Below are positions 20,396 through 30,667 of a stretch of DNA of 50,204 bases, piece by piece (position 1 is the first letter of the stretch; the number at the start of each line of letters is the position of its first letter). Origin of the DNA: Isochrysis galbana (lineage: Eukaryota > Haptophyta > Isochrysidales > Isochrysidaceae). The stretch spans positions 472,380 to 522,583 of the forward strand of contig CM030942.1 in NCBI GenBank assembly GCA_018136815.1, given 5' to 3'. The translations under genes were made by a program, and so were the position numbers. The notes beneath the pieces are model-generated. The model was not told the DNA's origin and ran no database searches. It saw nothing but the letters and a program-made list of their open reading frames with translations.

Positions 20396-20566
20396 CATGG
20401 ATGGGAAATACGGTGCTAAGGCCTGCAAATACAGCCAAATAGGCCTCCGGCCAACTACATTTCAAAAACATTCGAGGCCTAAACCCAGGACACGCTTCAA
20501 ATACAGCCAAATACATATGTATTTGGTCTCTGGCCAAATACGGTAAATACGTATTTCCCAACTAGG
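20396..20566. mobile_element. hAT-type MITE of the GTATTT family (171 bp)
   Basis: Inverted ends CATGGATGGGAAATACGG and, reverse-complemented, CCTAGTTGGGAAATACG. It is flanked by the 8-bp direct repeat GCGGAGAG (20388-20395 and 20567-20574). The interior has many AAATACAGCC/CCAAATACATATGTATTTGG motifs. Partial copies lie at 13457-13516 and 40738-40854. No coding capacity. Confidence 0.75.
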
Positions 20567-20745
20567 GCGGAGAGTGGCGGAGAAAAACGGAGGGGGGGGG
20601 GAGGGAAGTGTGATTTTATTCGATGGTTTATATATTTACACGACGACTTACTTCACTAAAATGGCGCGTGTCGCGGACTGTTGAGCGGCGAGGGGAGAGT
20701 GTAACGTCTGAGGTCCGACGAAGGTCCGATGACGACGACAGCGAT

Positions 20746-21045
20746 GGGACGTTTCCAGGTCCTCCCGATCGGAAAGGGGAAGAAGTCAACGTCGCCTTCG
20801 TGCCTCGGACCTCGCGGCTCCCATAATCAACCATGGGCAGACGCCGGCGTTGGGCTCACTCGGAGCTCCCGTTCCCGATCTCTGCATCTGGGACTGGGAC
20901 GTTTCGAGGTCGTCCGGATCGAAGAGTCCATAATGAAGAGCGGACGCCTCGCTCCCGGGGGCGGGGGGGAGTCGCCGCTTCCTATGATCAACCACGGACG
21001 GCCGCCGGCCGGAGCTCCCGAGCCTGATCTCTGCATCTGGCACGA
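20746..21045 (+). repeat. Two-copy tandem repeat, about 150 bp unit
   Basis: GGGACGTTTCCAGGTCCTCC (20746) recurs as GGGACGTTTCGAGGTCGTCC (about 20897). Both units end with CTGATCTCTGCATCTGG-like sequence and contain ATGATCAACCA-type segments. Both strands have open frames across it, so I cannot assign a gene. Confidence 0.65.
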
Positions 21046-21489
21046 TCTCGAGCTCGCCCACATCTCGCTCCGAGGGCCACGGAGTCTGCTTTTGCTGTAC
21101 GGACTCGAAGACCACCCGGCGGAGGGCTTAAGCACAGCGAGCGGAAGAAAGGAAACGGCGAGTGGGGAGAGGACGGCAAGGCATCCGTCACACTCCCGAC
21201 GACCCCCTGAGCATCTTTCACGCTCTCACGGGGAGTTTCTTCACTCTGCATGACCATCTCCAGAATGAGATCCTCACTCTCTTGGGCATCTCTCCTGCTT
21301 GCGCGTTCCCCACCACCTCCCTAACCGAGCACTCCCCCTCCCCCCTCTCTCCCCGCCCTCTCCCCTCCCACCCCCCTCTCTCTGAGCAGCCCGGGGCTCC
21401 ACTCTCTTCTCTCTCTCCGCAGTATTATCACGTCTTCGATAACCGTCCCCGCTGCAGGGGCAGCGCTTCCGGCTCTATCGCACCCGTCC

Positions 21490-21638
21490 ATCTCTCTCTC
21501 TCCCCCTCTCTTTCCTCTCCCTCTCCCTCTCTCTTCTCCCTTCTCTCCTCCTCGTTCGCCCTCTTGTCTCTCCCACTCTCTTCTCTTGCTGGTCTCTTCT
21601 CTCTTCTCTCTGCTCTTCTTCCTCTTCTCTCTCTCCCG

Positions 21639-21674
<36 letters not shown>

Positions 21675-21978
21675 GTCCTCATCATGTCCCGTCCGGCAGG
21701 GGGTAGGGGAGAGAGAGAGGGAGAGAGAGAAATGAAGAGAGAGGAAGAGAGAGGAGAGAGAGAGGAAGAGGGAGGAGAGAGAGAGGAAGAGGAAGAGAGA
21801 GAGAAAAAGAGGAAAGAGAGAGAGGGAGAGAAGAGGAGGAGACCCACCCCCAGGGTTTCTCCCTTTTTCCCCTTCCCCCCCGCCTCTCTAACTACTTCTC
21901 TACTCTCTTCTTTTCCTCTGAGGAGACGATTTTCCGTCCCTTCATCTCTCAGTACCACAGTCCGCTCCGCTCCCCTCC

Positions 21979-22032
<54 letters not shown>

Positions 22033-22060
22033 CCCCCCCCCCCCACCCTTCTCTCTCCAG
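21490..22060. repeat. CT and GA microsatellite block
   Basis: Long CT dinucleotide runs (about 21640-21672 and 21978-22030) flank a GAGAGA-rich stretch (21707-21835). This juxtaposes mirror-like pyrimidine and purine tracts on one strand, which could pair with each other. Confidence 0.85.
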
Positions 22061-22169
22061 GTACGCCATGTCGCACAGCTGGACGTAAACCCACCCGCAC
22101 GGGGTGCAGTGCACCGCACGCGCCCTTCCGTTCGGCCCTTCTCCCTCTGCTTTCCTCTGCTTCCCGCTC

Positions 22170-22490
22170 CGCCGAGGAGCGCTCTTCCCCCTCCCCTTCC
22201 CCCCTCTCCACCTCCGCGCCGGTCCCCCCCTATCTCCCTCCCCCCCCCTCTCCCTCCCCCCTTCCTCTCCTCTTCTGTTGTCTTCTCTTTATCTCTCGTC
22301 TCTCCCTCCCCTCCCCTCCCCTCCCCTCCCGCTCAGTTCCCACATCCCCCTATCTCTTCTCCTCTCCGCCACGTGCCTCGCCGTCTCTACGTCTCTCTTC
22401 TCCCTCCCTCTTCCCTGTCTCCCGTCCTCCCCCCCCTACCCCCCTACCCACCCATCTCTCTTTCCACTTTGCCTGCCCCCCCGCTCCCCA
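22170..22490. repeat. C/T-rich low-complexity tract
   Basis: Imperfect CCCCTCTCC runs upstream of the ankyrin gene; no coding signal. Confidence 0.8.
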
Positions 22491-22736
22491 GCGTTCGACT
22501 GTGCAACATACCAAGCTGTTGTGAATTCGTGTGGAGTCGATCTGCCGTCTCTGCGCTCCGCCAGAGGTCTTTGAGAGTGTGTCAGAAGAATGAGAGAAAG
22601 ATGGGGTGAGAGAGGGGCGCTCTCATTTGGGAGCGCTCTCACTCCGCCGCTGACTGCTTCCTCCTACGCAATTAGCGATGCCGCTTGCCTGAGCTGCCGT
22701 CGACCACACCCGTCCCTCTCGCAGCACACATCACCA

Positions 22737-24219
22737 ATGGGTGCCTCCTCATCTTCTCTTGCTGATGTGCGAAAGTGGGATGACTTCTACCTCAAGGTTG
22801 GGCGCGGCAAAGTGAATGTCAATGCCGCAGACAAGGTGAGCCACGGCGCGATCGTGGCGATAGGCGGTGGGGATAGGAGCCTATTCGACCCCCCCTCCGT
22901 TCGTCCCTGAGGCATGGCCAGCATTAGGTACACAGCCAGTGCAGACTACAGCTCAATGGCCTCTCTCACCTCCCCGCCATCAGGAGGGCATGACCGCGCT
23001 TCACCATGCCGCAAGGAGCGGCAATGCTGGCGTCATCACCTGCCTCATCAAGATGGGGGCCAGCCTCGAGAACACCACTTCCATGGTGCGCTTTCGCCCG
23101 CATGCATGGCACCAGAGCGACTCCAACATCTCCGCCCTCTCGGGCAACTGATGTTCGCACTATTTACGCACTCTATCCTCTCTGTCCACTCTGGTTCGGC
23201 TTCCAGGGAAAGACTCCGCTCATGCTTGCGGTGCAGCGCAAGAAGATGGACGCTGTCGCTGTGCTCCTTGATGCTGGTGCCGACGTAGCGTCAGAGGACA
23301 AGGACGGCGACACGCCACTCCACTATGCAGCGCAGCAGGGCTTCTCCGATGCAATTGTGACGCTTGTGGAGTTTGGTGGGGACATGGACGCAGTCAATCG
23401 ATTTGTAAGTCTTGCTGCCGGACCCTGAGCACCAAGTCCGCCTCGTCCGTCCCACTTGCAAGAGATCCGCAAGCCTCGTGCTCCCCCGACTCCGCTCACG
23501 CCTTCTCCTTATAGGGCTGGACACCGCTGCACAAGGCAGCGCTCCTCCGAGGCCGCATGCCTGCCTCGGCCATCCGTCTCGTAGAGCTTGGCGCTGATGT
23601 TGGCATCCGCACCAAAAACGGCACGCTCGCTGCCGACATTGCTCGCACGAGCGGGTGTGCCGACCTCGCCGCCTGGCTCGACGACGAGCTCGCCAAAGGC
23701 CGGCCCAAGCGATGTCCTCGCCGCTTCGCCCAGAAGCGCGGGGTCGCGCGCGACCAGGCGGAAGCGTCGCTGCCTGTCCACTCGCCGATGCCGCCGCCCA
23801 TGACGTCAGTCATTTGGAATCCGCCACAGCCCACCGTCAAGACTGAGCTGCCACTACGTAAGGAGGCGTACTACGCATCCCATCACAAATCGGCGCCGCC
23901 GGTGCTCGGATATGAAATGAACAAAGCGAAGCTTCGGTCGGCCAACTCCGATAGCGCTCTCATCGACCCGGAAATTTATGACACGCTGACCGAGCAGCTA
24001 TCCCCGGTTTTTGAGTCGCTCGGCCTGCGCGACAAACTGCCCGCCGCCGTCGAATGGTGCCAGTTGCAGGGCGCCGAGAATATCGATGACATTATGGAGG
24101 ACGACGGCTGCGCGTCCGACCTCGCCGACGCGCTTCGCCTGCCACGCATCAAACGCAACAAGCTCGTTAGCCGGCTGGCGTGCGAAGACCGCGAGTCAGT
24201 CCGCATACGCTCGCTTTAA
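22737..24219 (+). CDS. Ankyrin-repeat protein with myristoylation motif, 4 exons
   Basis: Proposed exons are 22737-22835, 22984-23085, 23207-23404 and 23515-24219, all GT-AG and phase 0, giving 367 residues. The N-terminus MGASSSS fits an N-myristoylation signal, so membrane attachment is likely. About five ankyrin units follow (EGMTALHHAARSGNAGVITC; GKTPLMLAVQRKKMDAVAVL; DGDTPLHYAAQQGFSDAIVT; GWTPLHKAALLRGRMPASAI). Exon boundaries fall at repeat boundaries, as is common for ankyrin genes. The C-terminal 80 residues (LGLRDKLPAAVEWCQLQGAE, then LADALRLPRIKRNKLVSRL) are predicted helical and SAM-like, which is only an inference. The start is the sole ATG before the first repeat. The family mediates protein-protein contacts; the partner is unknown. 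Confidence 0.8.
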
Positions 24220-26510
24220 GTGGTGATGGTCTACTGCCGCCGCCTGCTTTGCCCGTCATCCTCCCTTGCGCTGTCCCCGTGGTCATCTTGCTTCGCACCC
24301 TGCCTATCTAGAGCTGCCGAACACCTGCTCACCGCGTCTAAGCCGGTGTGCTGGTCGCGCACTGCACGAGTGCGTGCGCGGATACCGGGCTGCGCTAGAC
24401 GCACCTCTCAAAGGTCTGCGCGGACCCTCAAGACCATTGCGTGTATCATTCCTCCTTCGCCACTTCCCCCAAACCACATTTTCAATTGCTCCTAGCCTCT
24501 CGACCCGGTCTTCCTTCTCTCCACACCGGTCGGTTGGCGCATGTTGCGCAATCATGATCGAACTGATGAGGCCGCCGTAGGTAGCAACTTTGACCAGCTA
24601 GAACGAACCACATGCGGGAATGCGGTACTCCGCTCGTCATTTTTGTCCTCGGCTGTGTGGCTCTCTACACGTTTGTGCACGCGAAATGTTTGCGATGACC
24701 ACGTTTGTGCACGCGAATTGATGACCTCAAGTCCTTGTTCCTCCGTGGTTCCGGTTCTCCCGGTTGCTAGAAGTTTTGTCGTTGCACGGGGCGCTCCTCT
24801 TTGCTCCCTTGATTCCCGCCGTCGTGTTTGTGTTGAGTGTGCTCATAAATGCGAGCTCTCTTCCCTTTAGGACATTTTCTCTTCTGTGTGTGCAAGTCGT
24901 TTGTGAGTTGTCCCTTACGTCATTCCCTGCCACAATTGCAACTAGTAGTTGAAAATTTCATCTCTAAATGCTAACGAGCGGAGCACCTCAATCACAATAA
25001 CAACAATGAGCGCATCGTCAGTGCCACTAATGCCATTAGCCGTGCACTAACACGCTAAGTCACGACACACATGACCGCACTCAGACGCAAGGCACAAAAG
25101 CACTGAGTAGCACCTGATAATACATTATACCTCCCCTTGCAGCAGCGCCTAGCCGCCTATTTTTTCGATCTTTCAAGTAGGGGTCAATGGGGTCAACCTT
25201 GCAATGATTGGTGATGCCCCGGAGAGTTGAGAGTTGAGAGTTCAGAGTTCAGAGGTGGGGATGGGGAGAATAACTCCCGAAGTTGCTCCTCAAAATTCAG
25301 TGGGGAAAAAACGATCACGGTGAAATTTCACAAAATGGACGGAATCACCTCGGAACGCACAGATGCAAACTTTGAGTGGCCCCCACGACAACAGCAGCAT
25401 ACATGGGTCCCTGAGTGTGTGTTATTGAAGTGACATGCCTAAACTTTCTTGCTGGCAAGCACACATGTTTTCACAAAGTTTTATTTCTCGATACTCACCG
25501 TGAGGTAGGGTAGTAGTTTTGCCGTGCGATAGAGGAGGGGTCATTCGCCTCTACTGGCACACTAGAAGATAAGTTTGCGTGGCAAACAGCTCAGCCTCAT
25601 CAAGAGGCAACGCAGAACGCCGAGTGTGGCCGGTCACAAAACCGCGAGGTTCAAGCTTCAGAAATTGTCAGAAGGAGAACGTCGGGTCTACCCGCATCAA
25701 ATAGACGCCAGCGCATACTTCCGTGTCTACAGTGCTGCAGCAATCAAAGCTCGTTGAATCTAGACGGTGCTCCGTCTCATCATCTTGAATCAATGGCGTT
25801 ACGGGAACACGGCAGCCTGCTACAGCCTGTGGCTTACGCATCAATCTCGTCCTTAACGCCGCTTTGACGGTGCAATCCTTGTCGGTGTACCTCAAGGAGC
25901 TCGCCTGCGAGAAGATTTGGTCGATCTCCCACGTAAAGCCCGCATGCACACATTGATGCTATGCAAGTGTGCATGCGCACGCCGGGCCATCGCCGGCCGA
26001 GACGTAGATAGGGCCATCAATACGGTTTCGTTTGACCTCACGAGCATGGGGTGGTGCTTTCATGCACAAGCCGACGTCCATTCGACCTTGTAATCAATCA
26101 CTGCCAACTGCTTGTGGAATACAACGACAACTTTGATGCAGAGATTATGAGGAGCTGCATGCGGGAGAGGCGCAACACGAACCTTGCCAGAACATGTGGT
26201 AAGGCGCCAGTATGCACACAACGAGCGCCAACGGCAAGATATTGACCCACAAGAACATCTCCCAAGAGATGATCAAACATACACGTAGCACCGGTATGCA
26301 GCTAGCCTCGGAGCAAGACGTTCAAGAAATTGCAGGTGTGACATTGCCCACTTTCGTCAAATCAAGTTGAGACGTCTGGCGAGAGCAAACGGAGATGTGC
26401 TAGGGGGCTTGGCAAGGACACGTTCCCAACTGAGCCGGACAACATGTAGCAAGAGCGCCGATGCGAACGCACAGAAGCGGCCGCCCGCTCTTCATGCGGG
26501 GGCGCGCGTG
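24220..26510. other. No recognisable gene
   Basis: About 2.3 kb with lower GC than the neighbouring genes. The longest frames (25227-25433 plus, 25668-25949 minus) have no domain or signal that I can name. This contains the presumed 3' flanks of the ankyrin gene and the downstream kinase. Confidence 0.5.
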
Positions 26511-27654
26511 TCATCGCGCTGACACCGTGTGGGCTCCAACTTGAGCGCACTCGGCCGCTGGCAAGAGGAGATGAACGGTCGTATGCTCTGCGTCGGAGGT
26601 CATTGAGACCTTTCCACCCACAGACGTCAACGACGTGAGGACGGTGGACAGACCCAACCCATTACTACAAGTGGAAAGGAGAAGGGGGAGTGGGCAGACG
26701 ATGCTATTCCTCCAAGAGACAGTGTGCTAGGCGTGTCTTTACGGGAAAGATTTTGCAGGGAAGACGAGAGAGCTAGCCGCGCGCACCCTTGTTGGGAGCC
26801 GTGGTGATGCCTCCTTGACGAGCGTATTCGGAAGCCCTTTTTGAAGACCTGTGAGCACTCGTGTGGAGATAGGGGCGGCGAGCCTCGCTGGTTGGAGTTG
26901 CGGATCGACAGAGATAGCATGCCCTGGCCGGAGTGCCCGGTGCCACCTGTGTCATGCGGATTGGAGGCGTCACGCTGCGCTGGCGGGTGGACGTCACGAC
27001 GAATGAAGCACAGTGCCTGCTCAATAGAGAACGTCTACATACCCTTCCTTGGTCGAGACCGCTGTGCTCCCAGCTGACAACATACCTGTCACGAGCTTTG
27101 CCTGCACAAGGATGGGTGTACCATCTTGCCCGTACCTGGTCGCATTAGTTGCAACCTCGTGCACGGCAAGCCGCAGGATCGTTTCGTCCACGATGACCTT
27201 TTCAGGGGCGTCGACGCGAGCGTGCCGACCAACCACGTTCACAAGTAAGTCGCATAGGCGTACTTCGTCCATCGCCGGCTGATACGTTCCTTCCTCAAGT
27301 TGCACGAATGCTTCCCGCTTGTGACACCTGCAGCAGACACGATGTGCATCGAGTAGAAAAGCAGGGTGTTGGGACGTAGGCTCGAATACATGCACGGCTG
27401 GTTATCGGAATCGGGGTGCCTCTTTAATGCTTTGGCCGGGTGATGGGCACGTCGCTGCACGAGCAGCATGATGAAACTCACAATTCGCTGACTTGCGCGA
27501 GCATCTCTATCGCGTCAGGGAGGAGTTCCAGCTCTATTGAATCCGTTTGCACGTCGTCTGTGCTCGCAGCAGCCGCCTGGCGTGATCGAGCCACCTCGCG
27601 CAGAACCGCAGCTGCTGAATTTGGCAAAACTATAATCAAGTTGATCTTTTTCTC
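26511..27654 (-). CDS. Histidine-kinase core (HATPase), 4 exons, 5' end unclear
   Basis: Proposed exons on the minus strand are 27654-27482, 27327-27086, 26946-26787 and 26664-26511; junctions are GT-AG with matching phases, giving about 242 residues. Motifs are CHKREAFVQLEEGTYQ, the N-box LRLAVHEVATNATRYG, SLSIRNSN, PLSPHECSQVFKKGFR and the G-box NGLGLSTV, ending in a stop at 26511. The same blocks in the same order occur in the kinase at 36290-38970, including 13 residues between GFR and the residue before NGLGL. No membrane segments are visible upstream and no receiver downstream. At the expected phospho-His position exon 1 reads KINLIIVLPNSAAAV, with Asn aligned to His. It may be a degenerate paralogue, or its true first exons lie in 27660-28200 unrecognised. 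Confidence 0.6.
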
Positions 27655-28235
27655 CTGCGGCGGCGCGCGATGGCGGCCGCAGCGATGGTCGCTGGCCTCG
27701 CCAGTGGCCTCGCACGCGGCCTGTGGCCGCTCTGGCGAGGGTCTGCGCGGCCAGGAGGCCAGCAGGCACCCGCTCCCACCATGCTGAGGCGGTGCCGCGC
27801 GTGATGGGGCAGCCCATCATGCGCAGCACCGTCATTTTGATGCTTCGCGGCCTGCCGCGCACTGCATACGCGCGAGGGGCTGGCAGTAGATGCCAGCAGG
27901 GGCGAGGTGGAGGGCGCAGGCGACGCGGTGCGCCCGCGCAGGGGTTTGTACTGCCTGCCCGGGGGTAACCGTGCCCGGGGAACGCAGGCGCGCGTCGCAC
28001 AGCGCGACCTGTGGTGCACTTTTGTGGTCGACGTCGATTTCGCACGAGCGCGAAAACGTTTTGGGGTCTGTGTGTTGAATGGCGTCGAAAATGTGCATAT
28101 TTCTCATTAGATTCTGCCTAATATACCCATTTCCAGTAGCATATCCTAAGATCTCGCGATAAAACCTCAATCTTGACTTAGTGAATTTTCACCCTTAGAA
28201 GTTAAAAGCCCTGTTTGACCGCCCTACTACCTGGA

Positions 28236-28464
28236 AGCCGAGTCGCGCCGACTTTATGCGTCGCTCATCGAGCAGCGCGACGAGATGCGCGTACTCACAG
28301 AGATGGGTCCTGTCGGCAGACGAAGACGACGGGTGCCCCTCGAACAACTCGTCTCGACGGAAGACGAACGTGCCATCGCCGCCTGGCTCGACTCCACCCT
28401 GGGCCAGCTGCTCAAGTCGCCGGCGCTCGTTGAGCTCAAAGGTCTCTGCGTCTTGCGCTCTGTA
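28236..28464 (+). other. Orphan exon-like coding segment
   Basis: An open stretch reads SRRLYASLIEQRDEMRVLTE, then PLEQLVSTEDERAIAAWLDS and LLKSPALVELKGLCVLRS. It is followed by a strong donor, GTACGTAG, and preceded by an AG. Charge and leucine spacing look like real helical protein, unlike the low-complexity neighbours. No start codon context or partner exon was found; a MITE and poly-G repeats follow. It may be a gene fragment or the exon of a gene I could not assemble. Confidence 0.35.
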
Positions 28465-28588
28465 CGTAGCCAGTTGCATGCCACTCTCAACGTCGTGATC
28501 GACACCGGAGGCGAGGAGGCGAGGGGTTGGGGGAGCTCGGCGGGGAGGGGGGGGGGGACTCGGCGGCGGGGGGAAGGGGGGGGGGGGG

Positions 28589-29039
28589 CAGTGATGGTGC
28601 ATCAGTACTAATATCAGTTTTTTACATCAGTATCAGCTCACCTCGAGCTGATAACTGATATCAGTTATCAGTTGTCAGCAGCTTGGAGCGGGGAGAAAAC
28701 AAAACACCCAGTCCCCTTTACTTTCTACATCCAAAAAAAAAGTGCAAAAAAGCTGAGTTTTTACTGAGGTCGGTTGGGAGTCGAACTGGCTCTCCGCACT
28801 GCGCCCAGCCCACGCGCTGTCACCTGAGCCACTTGACGCTCACAAATTGCTCAGACGACGACGTTTTGTCGCATTTAGCTCTGCAGCAAATACACAAGCC
28901 ACTGATATCAGTTGATATTCTGCTCGCTCAGGGCCTTTGAGGTGATATCAGCTGATGAGGTCCATTAGCTTATATCAGCTATGATATCAGTATCAGCCTC
29001 GAAGTTGGTGTCAGCTGATGAACTGATGCACCATCACTG
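28589..29039. mobile_element. hAT-type MITE inserted in poly-G (451 bp)
   Basis: Perfect inverted ends CAGTGATGGTGCATCAGT, flanked on both sides by at least eight G (28581-28588 and 29040-29047), consistent with an 8-bp duplication in a G run. The interior is rich in TGATATCAG palindromes and carries a tRNA-like segment. A GGGACTC(A/G)GCGGCGGGGGG unit is repeated on both sides, so the target was a minisatellite. Confidence 0.8.
28765..28841 (-). ncRNA. Degenerate tRNA-like segment with A and B boxes
   Basis: The minus strand has TGGCTCAGGTG (a perfect A-box consensus) and, 42 bp later, AGTTCGACTCC (B-box with one mismatch). Spacing suits a tRNA, but the acceptor, anticodon and T stems do not pair well. 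It may be a tRNA relic or an internal pol III promoter carried by the MITE. Confidence 0.35.
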
Positions 29040-29040
29040 G

Positions 29041-29330
29041 GGGGGGGGACTCAGCGGCGGGGGGAAGGGGGGGGGGGGGGGACTCAGCGGCGGGGGGGAG
29101 GGGGTCGAGAATAATCATACCGTCAGGGGGCCCAATCTTTTCACAAGCAGTGTGACCTTTTCACAGGAGGCGTCTGTGAAAAGCCCAGTGAAGTGTAGGG
29201 GGGGGGGGCAGTCACAATGGGGACGGTCGAAGTCCCGCGCCTTTTGGCGCGGAGGAGGGGGGGGGTATTGGAAGTCACAAGTGTCAGAGCGGGGACGGTA
29301 GAAGTCCCGCACCTTTTCCGAGTGCTTTTA
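29041..29330. repeat. Poly-G minisatellite and tandem AGTCCCGC repeats
   Basis: GGGACTCAGCGGCGGGGGG units run to about 29105. Then two copies of GGGGACGGT(C/A)GAAGTCCCGC occur at about 29219 and 29296. Confidence 0.7.
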
Positions 29331-29773
29331 CGCAGCGTTCCCCCCTCACTGGCGAGGCGGCATGAGCCCTGGCGGCTTGAATATGAAAACCTCATAGGTA
29401 GGCCTCCACGCCACTCGAAGGGCGGTGCCACCCACCTCTCACCTCTCGAGACGGGGCCGGCAGCCGACGGTTTCACATGGTCCCTGGTCGCTCTAGCATC
29501 GTTGACCCTAATGAGCTATCCGCCCGAAATCTGACGATCACGTCGTATCTCGGGAAATTGACCTTACGCAACATATAATTTTCAAATGTTTATCTCTCTT
29601 ATCTTTTTGGTCCTCTCTTTTTCTCTCTCTCCCCACAACCGGCAAATGTTGTCGTATCTATTTGGTATCCACTTGAATTTTCAAAGAAACACACCCCTCT
29701 AGAGCTGTCCCCTTCTTCCCTCTCACTTTACCCCGACCAGTTGGGCAGCGCGCCCTCGCGCCTTACCCACTTC

Positions 29774-30526
29774 TGGGGATAAGCCTTAGGCCGGGATCCG
29801 AAATAGCCCAACGCCTATTCTGCTATCAGGTGGACAGACCGCATCCCTCCTCGGGATACTTAGGTATCCTGGCATGGAGGTATATCCTGACGGACTTTTA
29901 CAACATCCAATATGGCAACGCGGACGGTAGGTCCGTTAGGTTGATCTTAAGAGCGATCCTTGCAAGATACCATCTATTATAGTAACGGCGAAAGTCGGTT
30001 TCTTTCAGAGGCTGAAAAAACAACGAGAGAATATGGGGCTACACGCCCCGAGTAACAAACATATTAAGAAAATGATAAGTCCGCTGTAAACGGTGGACAA
30101 AGAGTTCAACCTAGGAACATCGGAAGACCTCTTGCTCTTGCAGGCGGCAAGAGGTCTGGACATGCGAAACATCACCTAGAAGTAGAAGGTAGCTAAACCT
30201 CTTATAGAAGAAACCACAGAGGATATCAATGAGGATCCTACGATATACAATGGAAGACAACCCGAACCAACACTAGAACAAAGGACGAACCACAGTCTCC
30301 CGTCCCCTTCTCTCCAACTCCCGGCCGAAGCAGCGCGCGGCCTCCCCGGAACCAGCGAACTAGCTTCTCGCTTCTCCGCTAAAGAGGGAACTGGGAAAGG
30401 GGAAAGGGGGAGGGGGTTGTTAGTTGTTAGGGGTTAAGGTTGGAGGTTGGGTAGTAGGGAGGTACACTAGCACACTGCCTCACGCCGCATGCGTAGCGGG
30501 GAATTTCAAGAAGATTTTTTCCCCCT
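29774..30526 (+). pseudogene. LINE copy 2, 3' terminal fragment
   Basis: Matches the long LINE copy from about 17017 to its 3' end (GGCCGGGATCCGAAATAGCC; CTATCAGGTGGACAGACCGC). The coding part carries a TAC-to-TAA change and small insertions, including a CTCTTG repeat near 30133. It ends GGGGAATTTCAAGAAGATTT. It is a dead, 5'-truncated insertion about 140 bp upstream of the NhaC start. Confidence 0.85.
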
Positions 30527-30667
30527 GTGTTTCACTTGTAGGGCGTCGACGAAACGCGCTCCGGGAGATGAGTGTAGGATCTTTCTCTATTTTTATTCCT
30601 AGTCTCGCAGACTTGTAGAGGAGGTAAAGAGTAAAGAAGGGGAGAGAGAGTCCACCCGCGGGAAGCG

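Noticed and set aside
21162-22609. ORFs of 150-300 residues on both strands
   Set aside because: Mostly CT/GA microsatellites. A short stretch near 21230-21310 (GSFFTLHDHLQNEILTLLGI) looks protein-like, but no flanking exons could be supported.
28765-28841. Functional tRNA gene
   Set aside because: A and B boxes are good, but the acceptor, anticodon and T stems do not pair.
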